Of a stretch of DNA of 64,000 bases, positions 7,760-16,871 are shown in pieces. The translations under genes were made by a program, and so were the position numbers. The stretch is from Streptomyces sp. NBRC 109706 (GTDB lineage: Bacteria > Actinomycetota > Actinomycetes > Streptomycetales > Streptomycetaceae): the NCBI RefSeq assembly GCF_000974485.1, contig NZ_BBOM01000009.1, forward strand, positions 372,001-436,000, in the 5' to 3' direction. Within the stretch, counting starts at the first letter, position 1, and each line of letters opens with the position of its first letter. The notes under the pieces were generated by a model. That model was given only the letters and a program-made list of their open reading frames with translations. It had not been told where the DNA came from and did no database searches.

Positions 7760-8866
7760 TCAGTCGGTGGTCCAGCGCAGCTCGTGCCGGGCGTCCGGGG
7801 TGTGGAAGGCGAGCAGTTCGGCGCCCTCCCGCTCCAACTCGGCGCGCTGCCCGGCGGACAGCGGCTCCAGGGCGGTCAGCGCGAGCGTGGCCGAGGCGCC
7901 CCGGCGGTCCTTCTCGATCCGCCAGGTGCCCCGGATGAACCCGTCGGCGAGAAAGACCGGATAGGCCCGGTTGCCCACGAAGGTGCGGCTTCTGACCTCG
8001 TCGGATATCACCCGGGTGCGGTCGTGGTGGCCGATGAAGAGATTGTCGAACTCGGGCAGGAAGCGCGCGGGCGCCGGCGTGTCCTCGTCCGGGACGGCGG
8101 CGTCCGCCAGGTCGTACAGCACCCGCCCGTCCGGCGCGCGGAACTCCCGCAGCCGGCTGGCGAGTCGGGCGAAGACCTCGCGCAGCCTGGTCAGCCCCGA
8201 CCAGCTCTGGGCGTCCTTGACGGAGGCGGGGCCGAACGCCGCGAGATAGCGGAGCACCAGCTCGTCGGGGGCGGTCTCCTCCCCCAGCTCCGCGCCCAGC
8301 CAGGACTGTGCCGTGGTGTGCCCGGCCGCGCCGCCGCGCTGCCAGAGGCCGCGCGGCGGGACCTGCACCAGCGGCAGGAGCTGCCGGCCGACCATGGCCA
8401 GATCGTGGATCCCATGCTCCGGCCAGCGCCTGGTCAGCTCGCGGCCCAACGCCTGGAAGGTGCGCGGCTCCTGCTCCACCAGGGCGCGCGCCTCCGCGAC
8501 CACCGCCGCCAGCTCGACCCCCGCCAGCCGCTTGCCCAGGGCGGAGCGGAACGGCCGCTGGTGGACCGGCTCCAGCATCGGCCGCAGCCGCAGGCAGTCC
8601 CGGGCGGTGACCGTGTGGATGGTGGAGCGGTGCAGCGAGATCCGGACGAACTCGCGCGCCTCGAACCGCCGGGAGAAATCCTCAGGGTCGAATCCGACAA
8701 GCCGCGACCACAGCGCCGTGTACTGGTTGGTCGGCACCTGGGTCTGCAGGCCCACCAGCCGCTCCACCGCCCGCTCGGCCGTGGTCGCGGCGCGGCTGAG
8801 GAGCAACTGGCGGTCGAGCAGCGCGCGGTTGAGGGCCCGTTGGGAGAGGGTGGGCGGGGTCGTCAT
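7760..8866 (-). CDS. winged-helix DNA-binding domain protein (HTH_42/YcaQ-AlkX group)
   Basis: A 368-residue protein of the winged-helix HTH_42 family, to which E. coli YcaQ and Streptomyces AlkX belong; several act on alkylated or cross-linked DNA. Typical segments include RLVGLQTQVPTNQYTALWSRL near the N terminus and FVRISLHRSTIHTVTARDCL about 70 residues in. The ATG has a GGTGGGCGGG stretch upstream but no clear ribosome binding site. Its first 185 nt are overlapped in another frame by the unusually long 3' end of xdhC. The activity of this copy is not established, but the QxQ-type motif region is intact. Confidence 0.8.
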   Translation of the reverse strand: MTTPPTLSQRALNRALLDRQLLLSRAATTAERAVERLVGLQTQVPTNQYTALWSRLVGFDPEDFSRRFEAREFVRISLHRSTIHTVTARDCLRLRPMLEPVHQRPFRSALGKRLAGVELAAVVAEARALVEQEPRTFQALGRELTRRWPEHGIHDLAMVGRQLLPLVQVPPRGLWQRGGAAGHTTAQSWLGAELGEETAPDELVLRYLAAFGPASVKDAQSWSGLTRLREVFARLASRLREFRAPDGRVLYDLADAAVPDEDTPAPARFLPEFDNLFIGHHDRTRVISDEVRSRTFVGNRAYPVFLADGFIRGTWRIEKDRRGASATLALTALEPLSAGQRAELEREGAELLAFHTPDARHELRWTTD

Positions 8867-9998
8867 GGGGCGAGCCTATGTCCGGCCACTGACAGTCGGC
8901 GGGGGCTTCGCGGCCGGCGCCCCGGTCGCGGTGGATGGGCATCCGACCGCCGGTGAGGGGCGCGCCGCTGCCGCCCCCGCGGACCGCGACGATCTCGGCG
9001 GCGATGGCGAGCGCGGTCTCCGCCGGGGTGCGGGCGCCCAGGTCGAGGCCGATCGGCGAGCGCAGCACGGCGAGTTCGGCCTCGGTGACCCCGGCGGCGC
9101 GCAGCCGGCGCAGCCGGTCCTCATGGGTGCGGCGGGAGCCCATCGCGCCGACATAGCCCAGCGGCAGCCGCAGGGCACGCACCAGCAGCGGCACATCGAC
9201 CTCGGGGTCGTGGGTGAGCACACAGACGGCATCGCGGCTGCCCAGTCGCTGGGCATCGAGGTAGCGGTGCGGCCGGTCGACGATCACCTCGGCCGCCTCC
9301 GGGAAACGTTCCGGGGTGGTGAAGACCGGACGGGGGTCGCAGACGGTGACCCGGTGGCCGAGCAGCGCCCCGACGCGGCTGAGCGCGACGGCGAAGTCGA
9401 CCGCGCCGAAGACCAGCAGCCTGGGCGGCGGTTGGCGGGTCTCCACCAGCAGGGTGTCGGGGCCGAGCCGCACCGTGCCGGTGTGCCCCTCGGCGCGCAT
9501 CGTCCGGGCCCGGGCCAGCGCGGCGCGGTCGTGGGCCCGGCCCCGGCCCAGCGTGCCGTGCACCGTGTCGTCCGGGCCGCACAGCAGCAGGGTGCCGGGA
9601 CCGTTCAGCGAGCGGACCAGGGCGACGGGCTCGCCGTCCGCGACCGCCGTCAACGCCCTGGCCAGCAACGCCCGTTCGGGGGATGCGGCGGGGACCGGGG
9701 TGATCAGCAGTTCGACGGCGCCGCCGCAGGTGAGCGCGGGTGCGAACGGGTCGGCCGGGTCCGCCGCGTAGTCGACCAGGCGCGGGGCGCCCTCGTCGAG
9801 CGCCAGCCGGCACTCCTCGAAGAGGGCGCCCTCCACACATCCGCCGGAGACGCTGCCGAGCGCGGTGCCGTCCGCGTCCACGGCCAGCGCGGCGCCGGGG
9901 CTGCGGGGCGCGCTGCCGGTGACGTCGACCACCGTGGCGACCGCGAACGGCCGGCCCCGGTGGCACCAGTCGACCAGTTCCGTGGCGATGTCCAGCAT
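8682..9998 (-). CDS. xdhC: XdhC family molybdenum-cofactor insertion protein, 3'-extended
   Basis: A 438-residue reading frame. Residues 1-360 are a complete XdhC/CoxI protein: an N-terminal domain with GSAPRSPGAALAV and SVSGGCVEG, and a C-terminal Rossmann domain (LLVFGAVDFAVALSRVGALL...TVCDPRPVF). These proteins bind and sulfurate the Mo cofactor and deliver it to xanthine dehydrogenase. The normal family end falls near GGSGAPL...PIHRD; about 70 low-complexity Pro/Arg/His residues follow, read from the frame overlapping the next gene. The tail probably reflects loss of the original stop by mutation, frameshift or sequencing error. The gene starts 16 nt after the molybdopterin subunit. Confidence 0.85.
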   Translation of the reverse strand: MLDIATELVDWCHRGRPFAVATVVDVTGSAPRSPGAALAVDADGTALGSVSGGCVEGALFEECRLALDEGAPRLVDYAADPADPFAPALTCGGAVELLITPVPAASPERALLARALTAVADGEPVALVRSLNGPGTLLLCGPDDTVHGTLGRGRAHDRAALARARTMRAEGHTGTVRLGPDTLLVETRQPPPRLLVFGAVDFAVALSRVGALLGHRVTVCDPRPVFTTPERFPEAAEVIVDRPHRYLDAQRLGSRDAVCVLTHDPEVDVPLLVRALRLPLGYVGAMGSRRTHEDRLRRLRAAGVTEAELAVLRSPIGLDLGARTPAETALAIAAEIVAVRGGGSGAPLTGGRMPIHRDRGAGREAPADCQWPDIGSPHDDPAHPLPTGPQPRAARPPVAPQPRRDHGRAGGGAAGGPADPGADQPVHGAVVAACRIRP

Positions 9999-10014
9999 GA
10001 CCGGCCTCCCTTGT

Positions 10015-12417
10015 TCAGCCGCGGGCGAGGTGTTCGGGCCGCACCGGCACCCGGGGCAGCTCCTGTCCGGTGGCCTGCCGGATGGCGGCGACGATCGCCG
10101 GTGTGGCCGACAGGGTCGGCGCCTCGCCGACGCCGCGCAGCCCGTAGGGCGCGTGCGGATCGGCCAGTTCCAGCACGTCGAGCGGCATGGGCGGGGTGTC
10201 CAGGATGGTGGGGATCAGATAGTCGGTGAAGGACGGGTTGCGGATGGTGCCGTCCGGGCCGACCAGGATCTCCTCCAGCACCGCGAGGCCGAGGCCCTGG
10301 GTGCTGCCGCCATGGATCTGGCCGCGCACCGCCTGTGGGTTGATGGCCCGGCCGACGTCCTGCGCGGCGGCCAGCTCCACCACCTTGACCAGGCCGAGTT
10401 CCACGTCCACGTCGACCACGGCGCGGTGCGCGCAGAACGAGTACTGGACATGCCCGAAGCCCTGCCCGGTCGCCCGGTCGAACGGTTCGGTCGGCCGGTG
10501 GCGGAACTCCAGCTCCAGATCGATCGCGGTGTCGCCCAGTACCTCGGCCAGCCCGGCCAGCGCCGTGCCGTCCTCGGTCACCACCGCGCCGTCGGCCAGC
10601 CGCAACTCCGGTTCCGCCCAACCCGGATGCTCATCGCCCAGCCGTTCCCTGCCCAGTCTCAGTACCTCGGCGCGCACCGCCTCGCAGGTGTTCCGCACCG
10701 CGCCGCCGGTCATATAGGTCTGCCGGGACGCGGAGGTGGAGCCCGCCGAGCCGACCCTGGTGTCGGCCGGCAGGATGCTCACCCGGCCGACGCCCAGCTC
10801 GGTGCGGGCGATCTGGGCGTGCACGGTGACGCCGCCCTGCCCCACCTCGGCCATCGCGGTGTGCACGGTGACCTGCGGTTCGCCGGCCACCACCGCGAGC
10901 CGCACCCGGGCCGTGGAGTAGTCGTCGAAGCCCTCGGAGAAGCCGACGTTCTTGATGCCGACCGCATAGCCGACGCCGCGCACCACGCCCTCGCCATGGG
11001 TGGTGTTGGCCAGCCCGCCGGGCAGCGCGCGCAGGTCGACGGCGGGACGCCCGACGGCGTCCGACGTCTCCCAGGGCCGCTCGGGCGGCAACGGCCTGTC
11101 CCTGACCAGCCGGAGCAGTTCGGCGACCGGCGCCGGCGCGTCGACCCGCTGCCCGGTGGGCAGCGCGCCGCCCTGGCTCAGCGCGTTGCGCTGCCGCAGC
11201 TCCACCGGGTCCATCCCCAGGGCGGCGGCCAGCTTGTCCATCTGCGCCTCGTAGGCGAAGCAGGCCTGCACCGCGCCGAAGCCGCGCATCGCGCCGCAGG
11301 GCGGGTTGTTGGTGTAGAGCCCGACGGCCTCCATCGAGACATGCGGCACCCGATAGGGGCCGATGCCGAGCGAGGCGGCGTTGCCGACCACGGCCGGGGT
11401 GGACGAGGCGTAGGCGCCGCCGTCGAGCACGATCCGGGCGGTCACATAGACCAGCCGGCCGTCCCTGGTGGCGCCGTGTTCGTAGGTCAACCGGGCCGGG
11501 TGGCGGTGCACATGGCCGAAGAAGGACTCGTAGCGGTTGTAGACCATCTTCACCGGGCGGTCGGCGCGGAGCGCCAACAGGCAGGCGTGGGCCTGCATCG
11601 ACAGGTCCTCGCGGGCCCCGAAGGCGCCGCCGACGCCGGCCAGGGTGAGCCGTACCCGCTCGGCCGGCAGGCCGAGGACGGGGGCGAGTTGACGCTGGTC
11701 CACATGGAGCCACTGGGTGGCGACATAGAGGTCGACGCCGCCGTCCTCGGCCGGCACCGCGAGGCCCGACTCGGGCCCGAGGAACGCCTGGTCCTGCATG
11801 CCGACGGTATAGCTGCCACGCACCACCACCTCGGCCTCGGCGCGCGCCGACTCGACATCGCCGCTGATCACCGGCTGGACATGCACCACATTGGGGTGCG
11901 GCACATGCTCGGCGTGGTGGTCGTCCCGCCCCGGATGCAGCACGGGCGCGTCGGGCGCGGTGGCGCTGGCCTCGTCGTGCACCACGGGCAGCGGCGCGTA
12001 GTCCACCCTGATCCGCTCGGCGGCCCGGCGGGCGGTCTCCGGGTGGTCGGCGGCCACCAGGGCGACGGGCTCGCCCTGGTAACGGACCCGGTCGGAGGCG
12101 AGCACCGGCTGGTCCTCGAACTCCAGGCCGTAGTGGGTGGCCGCCGGCAGATCGGCGTGGGTGAGCACACAGTGCACACCGGGCACGGTCAGTGCCTCGC
12201 TGATATCGATGCCCCGGATCTCGGCGTGCGCGTGCGGGCTGCGCAGGGTGTGGCCCCAGAGCATGTCCTGGTGCCAGAGATCGGACGAGTAGGCGAACTC
12301 GCCGGTGACCTTGAGGATCCCGTCCGGGCGCTGCGGGGAGGCACCGACACCGCCGTCGGCCCCTGGGCGGGCGTCGGCGTGCTGGGTCAGTCCTGCGGGC
12401 GGAGGCACAACGGACAT
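10015..12417 (-). CDS. xanthine dehydrogenase, molybdopterin-binding subunit
   Basis: An 800-residue large subunit of the xanthine oxidase family. It hydroxylates purines such as hypoxanthine and xanthine to urate at a Mo-molybdopterin centre. Visible features are the N-terminal a/b-hammerhead region, GGAFGAREDLSMQAH, the NPPCGAMRGFG segment, the GQGG loop (AEVGQGG) and the catalytic glutamate in GVGEAPT near the C terminus. The start is the ATG at 12417, two bases after the stop of the 2Fe-2S subunit; upstream codons in the same frame are antisense-like noise from that gene. With the two genes before it and XdhC after it, it forms a standard xdh operon. Confidence 0.92.
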   Translation of the reverse strand: MSVVPPPAGLTQHADARPGADGGVGASPQRPDGILKVTGEFAYSSDLWHQDMLWGHTLRSPHAHAEIRGIDISEALTVPGVHCVLTHADLPAATHYGLEFEDQPVLASDRVRYQGEPVALVAADHPETARRAAERIRVDYAPLPVVHDEASATAPDAPVLHPGRDDHHAEHVPHPNVVHVQPVISGDVESARAEAEVVVRGSYTVGMQDQAFLGPESGLAVPAEDGGVDLYVATQWLHVDQRQLAPVLGLPAERVRLTLAGVGGAFGAREDLSMQAHACLLALRADRPVKMVYNRYESFFGHVHRHPARLTYEHGATRDGRLVYVTARIVLDGGAYASSTPAVVGNAASLGIGPYRVPHVSMEAVGLYTNNPPCGAMRGFGAVQACFAYEAQMDKLAAALGMDPVELRQRNALSQGGALPTGQRVDAPAPVAELLRLVRDRPLPPERPWETSDAVGRPAVDLRALPGGLANTTHGEGVVRGVGYAVGIKNVGFSEGFDDYSTARVRLAVVAGEPQVTVHTAMAEVGQGGVTVHAQIARTELGVGRVSILPADTRVGSAGSTSASRQTYMTGGAVRNTCEAVRAEVLRLGRERLGDEHPGWAEPELRLADGAVVTEDGTALAGLAEVLGDTAIDLELEFRHRPTEPFDRATGQGFGHVQYSFCAHRAVVDVDVELGLVKVVELAAAQDVGRAINPQAVRGQIHGGSTQGLGLAVLEEILVGPDGTIRNPSFTDYLIPTILDTPPMPLDVLELADPHAPYGLRGVGEAPTLSATPAIVAAIRQATGQELPRVPVRPEHLARG

Positions 12418-12419
12418 GG

Positions 12420-12944
12420 TCAGGGCCTCCGTTCGGGCGTCAGGCCGCCGGTCGGCGCCTGGGGTGCGGACGGCGCGTCCTGGCCTCGGGAGGCGGCCAG
12501 CCGGACGGCGTCCAGGATGTTCTCGTAGCCGGTGCAGCGGCAGAGATTGCCCGAAAGCGCCTCCCTGATGTCGGCGTCCCCCGGGCGGGGCACCCGTTCC
12601 AGCAGCTCCTCGGCGGCCAGCAGCAGCCCCGGGGTGCAGAAACCGCACTGCACCGCGCCCGCCTCGACGAACGCGGCCTGGAGCGGGGCGAGTTGTCCCT
12701 CCCGCTCGGCCATGCCCTCCACGGTACGGATCTCGGCGCCCTCGGCCTGGCCGGCCGCGACCAGGCAGGCGCAGACCAGATCGCCGTCCATCCGGACCGT
12801 GCAGGAGCCGCATTCACCCTGTTCGCAGGCGTTCTTGGAACCCGGCAGCCCGAGCCGTTCACGCAGCACATAGAGAAGGCTCTCGCCCTCCCACACGTCA
12901 TCCGCGCTGTGTGGGCGCCCGTTCACCGTGAGTTCGATGCGCAT
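12420..12944 (-). CDS. xanthine dehydrogenase, 2Fe-2S subunit
   Basis: A 174-residue iron-sulfur subunit with two [2Fe-2S] clusters. The plant-ferredoxin-type cluster is bound by CEQGECGSC plus a later Cys (VCACL). The second is bound by QCGFCTPG and NLCRCTGY. It carries electrons from the molybdopterin centre to FAD. The last 20 residues are Pro/Ala-rich and variable. It overlaps the FAD subunit gene by 22 nt, suggesting translational coupling. Confidence 0.93.
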   Translation of the reverse strand: MRIELTVNGRPHSADDVWEGESLLYVLRERLGLPGSKNACEQGECGSCTVRMDGDLVCACLVAAGQAEGAEIRTVEGMAEREGQLAPLQAAFVEAGAVQCGFCTPGLLLAAEELLERVPRPGDADIREALSGNLCRCTGYENILDAVRLAASRGQDAPSAPQAPTGGLTPERRP

Positions 12945-13822
12945 GGCGTGCCTCCTTCGGGCATCGTCTGGGCGCGCCAGGCCCAGTCCAGGGTGCGGCG
13001 GGCCAACACCCGCACGGCGGTGCGTCGGTAGTCGGCGCTGCCCCGCACGTCGTCGATGGGGGAACAGGCGTCGGCGGCCAGTTCGGCGAACCGCCGGGCG
13101 GCGGCCGGTGGCGGGGGCCGCCCGTTCGTCCAGTGGTCGCCTTCGGCCAGCACGCCGGCCAGGAACTCCTCGGCCGCCGTGGCCCTGATCGGCGTGGGCG
13201 CCGCCGAGCCGACGCCGGTGCGCACGGTGCGGGTGTGCGGGTGCAGGGCGACGGCGAACGCGCAGACCGCGATCACCATGGCGTTGCGGGTGCCGGCCTT
13301 GGCGAACTCCTGTGGCCCGCGCGCCCGGTCCACCGACACCGCGCGGATCAACTCGCCGGGGGCGAGCACCGTACGTTTGGGCCCGGTGAAGAACTCCTCG
13401 ACGGGCACGGTGCGCTCACCGTGCACGCTGGCCAGCTCCACCCGCGCGCCGGCGGCCAGCAGCGCCGGATGGGCGTCCCCGGCCGGCGAGCCGGTGGCGA
13501 GGTTGCCCGCGACGGTCGCCCGGTTGCGGATCTGCGGGGAGCCGACCGTGCGGGCCGCCAGGGCCAGCCCGGGCAGCTCGGCCGCCAGCCTGTCGATCAC
13601 CGTGCGGTAGGGGACGAGGGCCCCCAGGGACACGGCGTCGCCGTCGATCCGCCACTCGCGCAGCTCGGCGATCCTGGTCAGGTCGAGCAGCCGCTCGGGC
13701 CGCCGGCGGCCGAAGTTGATCTCCACCATCACATCGGTGCCGCCGGCCAGCGGGACCGCGTCGGGGTGCGCCGCCCGGAGGGCCAGCGCCTCCTGCCAGG
13801 TGGCCGGACGAAAGAACTCCAT
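12923..13822 (-). CDS. xanthine dehydrogenase, FAD-binding subunit
   Basis: A 299-residue medium subunit of the molybdopterin dehydrogenase FAD-binding family. The FAD-contacting motifs PLAGGTDVMVEIN (about residues 25-37) and TVGSPQIRNRATVAGNLATG (about 91-110) are intact. It passes electrons from the iron-sulfur clusters to NAD+ or another acceptor. It is the promoter-proximal gene of the xdh operon and is divergent from the PucR-family regulator 327 bp away, which probably controls it. Confidence 0.92.
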   Translation of the reverse strand: MEFFRPATWQEALALRAAHPDAVPLAGGTDVMVEINFGRRRPERLLDLTRIAELREWRIDGDAVSLGALVPYRTVIDRLAAELPGLALAARTVGSPQIRNRATVAGNLATGSPAGDAHPALLAAGARVELASVHGERTVPVEEFFTGPKRTVLAPGELIRAVSVDRARGPQEFAKAGTRNAMVIAVCAFAVALHPHTRTVRTGVGSAAPTPIRATAAEEFLAGVLAEGDHWTNGRPPPPAAARRFAELAADACSPIDDVRGSADYRRTAVRVLARRTLDWAWRAQTMPEGGTPCASNSR

Positions 13823-14149
13823 CGGGTCGCTCTTTCCGCGTCGGGTACGGGCGAGGGGTCGGTACGGGACGTGCGGACGAACGGGCGGGACGGGCGTACG
13901 GGGACCGTCACGGGAGCACGCGCGCGGGAAGGGGCCGCTCGCCCCCGCCGGGGGGCCGGCGCCGTCGTTCGTTCCGCCCAGTAGACCCCGGCCGGGCCCG
14001 GAGGTGCAGTCACCGAAGGGCCGAAGCCCACCACGGGAGGGGTTACCGTTCTTGTAGGTTCATACGAACACACGGGTTCGGCGTCGCCGTGGAGGCGGGC
14101 CCGTGACACCCCCCACAGGCCGACACACGTTCACGAGGAGCGGCCCACC
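13823..14149. promoter_or_regulatory. divergent control region between xdh operon and PucR regulator
   Basis: A 327-bp gap holding promoters for both directions. Near the regulator end the sequence drops in G+C. It contains gttcatacgaac (14058-14069), whose arms gttc/gaac are inverted around an asymmetric centre, with another gttc about 8 nt before it. This is a plausible but weak operator. No small gene is supported here. Confidence 0.4.
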
Positions 14150-15790
14150 GTGCGACTGCGTGCCCTGCTGGAGTCCGATCGCCTCGGACTGCGACTGCTG
14201 TGCGGCGAGACCGAGCTGGACCGGCCGGTGCGCGGGGTGATGACCACCGACCTCCGCGATCCCAGCCGCTATCTGCGCGGCGGCGAGCTGGTGCTCACCG
14301 GCCTGGCCTGGTGGCGCGGCCCCGAGGACGCGGCGTCCTTCGTGCGGACGCTGGTCGACGCCGGGGTCTCCGGACTGGCCGCCGGCGAGGTCGAGTTCGG
14401 CACCGTGCCGGACGAGCTGGCCACGACCTGCGCCGCGCACGGGCTCCCGCTCTTCGCCGTCGACGAGAAGGTGGGCTTCGCCGAACTCACCGAACACGTG
14501 GTCCGCCAGGTGTCGGGCGAGCGCGCCGGCGATCTGGCCGCCGTGGTGGACCGGCACCGGCGGCTGATGTCCGCCGGCCCCGCCGGCGAGGGACCGGGTG
14601 CCGTACTGGCGCTGCTGGCCTCCGATCTCGACCTGTCCGCCTGGCTGTTGACGGCCACCGGCCGGGAGATCGCCGGCGCCACCGACGACGCGCTGCCGCC
14701 CGGCGTCGGACCCGAACTCGCGGCCCGACATCTCGCGGCCCGGCGCGCCGACCGGCCGGGCCCCTACCGGGTGGTGCCGCCGGAGGGGCGACCGGTGTAC
14801 TCCGTCTTCCCGGTCCGCGGCGACGCCACGTCCCCCGGCGCCACCCCGCTCGCCGACTGGCTGCTCGCCGTCCGCGCCGACGCCACCGACTGGCCGCCCG
14901 CCCGGCTCGACCTGCTCGCCGGCGTCGCCGATCTGGTGGCCGCCGAACGGGACCGCAGGGAGGCCGCGCGCGGGGTGAGCCGCCGACTGGCCGGACAGAT
15001 CCTCGACCTGCTCGCGGCCGGCGCCGCGCCGGCCGAGCTGGCCGCCCGCCTCCGGGTCGCCGCCTCGGTGCTGCTGCCCGGCGGCGGCGACCCCGACTGG
15101 CAGGTGGTGGTCGCCGAACTCCACCGCCCCGAAGCGGACTTCGAGGCGGGCCCGGCGGCCAGGACGGTCCTGGAGGAACTGCTCTGGGACCCCACCTCCC
15201 CCGACACCGGCTGCGCCGTCGCCCACACCGAGGGCGAGGCCGTGGCGCTGGTCCCGGTCCCCTGGCCGGCCGACGCGGACACCGCGGGCGCCCCGCTGCG
15301 GGCCGAGACGATCGCCCGCGCGATCGACCGTCCGCTGGCCGCCGGACTTGGCGACGGCGCCCGGCTGACGCTCGGCGTCAGCGCCGCCGTCTCATCGGCC
15401 GGCGGACTGCGCGGGGCGCTGGAGGAGGCCAGGCACGCGCGCCGGGTCGCCGCCGCCAGGGGCGGCGGACGGGTGTCCGTCGCGGGCCACGAGGAGCTGG
15501 CCTCCCATGTGCTGCTGCTCCCCTTTGTCCCCGACGATGTGCGCCGCGCCTTCACCGAACGACTCCTCGCCCCGCTGCGCGCCTACGACGAACGGAACAA
15601 CGCGGCGCTGCTGCCCACCCTGGAGGCGTTCCTCGAAGAGGACTGCTCCTGGACGCGGTGCGCCGCCCGACTCCATCTCCATGTGAACACGCTGCGCTAC
15701 CGCATCGGCCGCGTCGAGCAGCTGACCGGCCGCGACCTACACCGCCTTGAGGACGCGGTCGACTTCCTGCTGGCGCTCCGGCTGGGCTGA
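14150..15790 (+). CDS. PucR family transcriptional regulator
   Basis: A 546-residue PucR/CdaR-type regulator. The N-terminal PucR domain (about residues 1-125, with TDLRDPSRYLRGGELVLTG) senses purine-related ligands in relatives. A middle GGDEF-like CdaR region follows (about 280-420). The C-terminal HTH_30 reads CAARLHLHVNTLRYRIGRVE. The start is GTG after GAGGAG. It is divergent from the xanthine dehydrogenase operon, which strongly suggests it controls purine catabolism; whether it activates or represses cannot be told from sequence. Confidence 0.9.
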   Translation: MRLRALLESDRLGLRLLCGETELDRPVRGVMTTDLRDPSRYLRGGELVLTGLAWWRGPEDAASFVRTLVDAGVSGLAAGEVEFGTVPDELATTCAAHGLPLFAVDEKVGFAELTEHVVRQVSGERAGDLAAVVDRHRRLMSAGPAGEGPGAVLALLASDLDLSAWLLTATGREIAGATDDALPPGVGPELAARHLAARRADRPGPYRVVPPEGRPVYSVFPVRGDATSPGATPLADWLLAVRADATDWPPARLDLLAGVADLVAAERDRREAARGVSRRLAGQILDLLAAGAAPAELAARLRVAASVLLPGGGDPDWQVVVAELHRPEADFEAGPAARTVLEELLWDPTSPDTGCAVAHTEGEAVALVPVPWPADADTAGAPLRAETIARAIDRPLAAGLGDGARLTLGVSAAVSSAGGLRGALEEARHARRVAAARGGGRVSVAGHEELASHVLLLPFVPDDVRRAFTERLLAPLRAYDERNNAALLPTLEAFLEEDCSWTRCAARLHLHVNTLRYRIGRVEQLTGRDLHRLEDAVDFLLALRLG

Positions 15791-15856
15791 CCCGCCACGA
15801 ATGGCCGATTCCCGCCCCAACCGAAGCGCGTAACGGTCTGACCGGGGAAGGTACTT

Positions 15857-15870
15857 GTGAACTGTTTCAC
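15857..15870. promoter_or_regulatory. inverted repeat upstream of TPR-like gene
   Basis: gtgaa-ctgt-ttcac is a perfect 5-4-5 inverted repeat about 90 nt before the GTG start of the next gene. It could be an operator for that gene or for the end of the PucR transcript. The evidence is position and symmetry only. Confidence 0.25.
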
Positions 15871-15960
15871 GCTCCCCTCTTGGCCGGGTGCCGTCTCCCA
15901 TGCTGAGATGCACTCACATCACGAGGGGCTAACAGCACAACGACGCGCTGGGAGGGCGAT

Positions 15961-16737
15961 GTGACGGATACCGCCGTACCACATCCGGTTCTGGAAACGG
16001 CGAGCGGAACGGCGCTCGACAGTGCGGTATGGCGGCTGCGGTCACGAGGCTGTTGGGAGGACGCCGCGGCCCTCCTCGAACCCACCGCGAAGGACCAGCC
16101 GAGGTCGGCGCTGCTCCGCGCCCGACTGCTGGTGGAACGCTGCATGTTCACCAGCCAGGGCTGGGAGCGCGCCGAGGAGGCACTGCGCGCCGCCGAGTCG
16201 ATGGCCCTCACCGACGAGGAACGCGGCACCGCCGCCTGCGAGCGCGGCTATCTCGCCTACACGGCAACGCTGTTGCGCGTGCGCGACCGCGCCGACGAGG
16301 CGCGCGCCGCGCTGGGCCGCGCGGCGGCACTGCTGGCGCCCGGCTCCCCGGGACGGCCGCTGCTGGACTTCCGGCGCGGGCTGATGGCCGAGCATGTGAG
16401 CGGCAACCCCCAGGCGGCGGAGACGGGTTACCGTCGCGCCCACAACGAGGCGCTGAGCAGGGGCGACGCGCTGCTCAGCTCCTACACCTGGCGCCATCTG
16501 GCGGCGCTGGCGCTGGAGAACGGCGAGGTGGCGGAGGCCCGGCATGGCTTCGCCGAATCCCTGCGGCTGCGCGAGGAGTTGGGCTTTCTGGTCGGCATCG
16601 CACCGGCCCTGGTCGCGCTCGCCGGCGTGCAACCGCCCCAGGAGGCGGAGCGGCTGCGCGCCGAAGCCACCCGCCTCTTCCGTCTCCTCGGCGAGGTCCC
16701 CCACTGGCTCGCCCCCCAACTGGCGGAAGTCGACTGA
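15961..16737 (+). CDS. TPR-like helical repeat protein
   Basis: A 258-residue soluble protein, almost entirely helical, with alanine/leucine/arginine-rich repeats of roughly 35-40 residues resembling degenerate tetratricopeptide repeats (for example ERGTAACERGYLAYTATLLR and LSSYTWRHLAALALENGE). Such folds usually bind other proteins. The start is GTG preceded by GGGAGGG. No catalytic motif, signal or membrane segment is seen. It stands alone after the PucR gene and before a repeat-filled gap. Function unknown. Confidence 0.65.
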   Translation: MTDTAVPHPVLETASGTALDSAVWRLRSRGCWEDAAALLEPTAKDQPRSALLRARLLVERCMFTSQGWERAEEALRAAESMALTDEERGTAACERGYLAYTATLLRVRDRADEARAALGRAAALLAPGSPGRPLLDFRRGLMAEHVSGNPQAAETGYRRAHNEALSRGDALLSSYTWRHLAALALENGEVAEARHGFAESLRLREELGFLVGIAPALVALAGVQPPQEAERLRAEATRLFRLLGEVPHWLAPQLAEVD

Positions 16738-16830
16738 CCCCAGGGCCGGCCCCCCGCCTGCGGCAGCCCCCGCCCCGGCACGCCACCACTGCCACCGGGC
16801 GAACAGACCAACGCCCCCCGGCCACCCGCC

Positions 16831-16858
16831 CACGTTCCACGTTCCACGTTCCACGTTC
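16831..16858. repeat. 7-bp tandem repeat, four copies
   Basis: Four exact head-to-tail copies of cacgttc, followed by a partial fifth (cacg). It lies 94 bp after the TPR-like gene stop, just before the longer degenerate array. Probably slippage-prone. Confidence 0.9.
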
Positions 16859-16871
16859 CACGGCACGCCGT

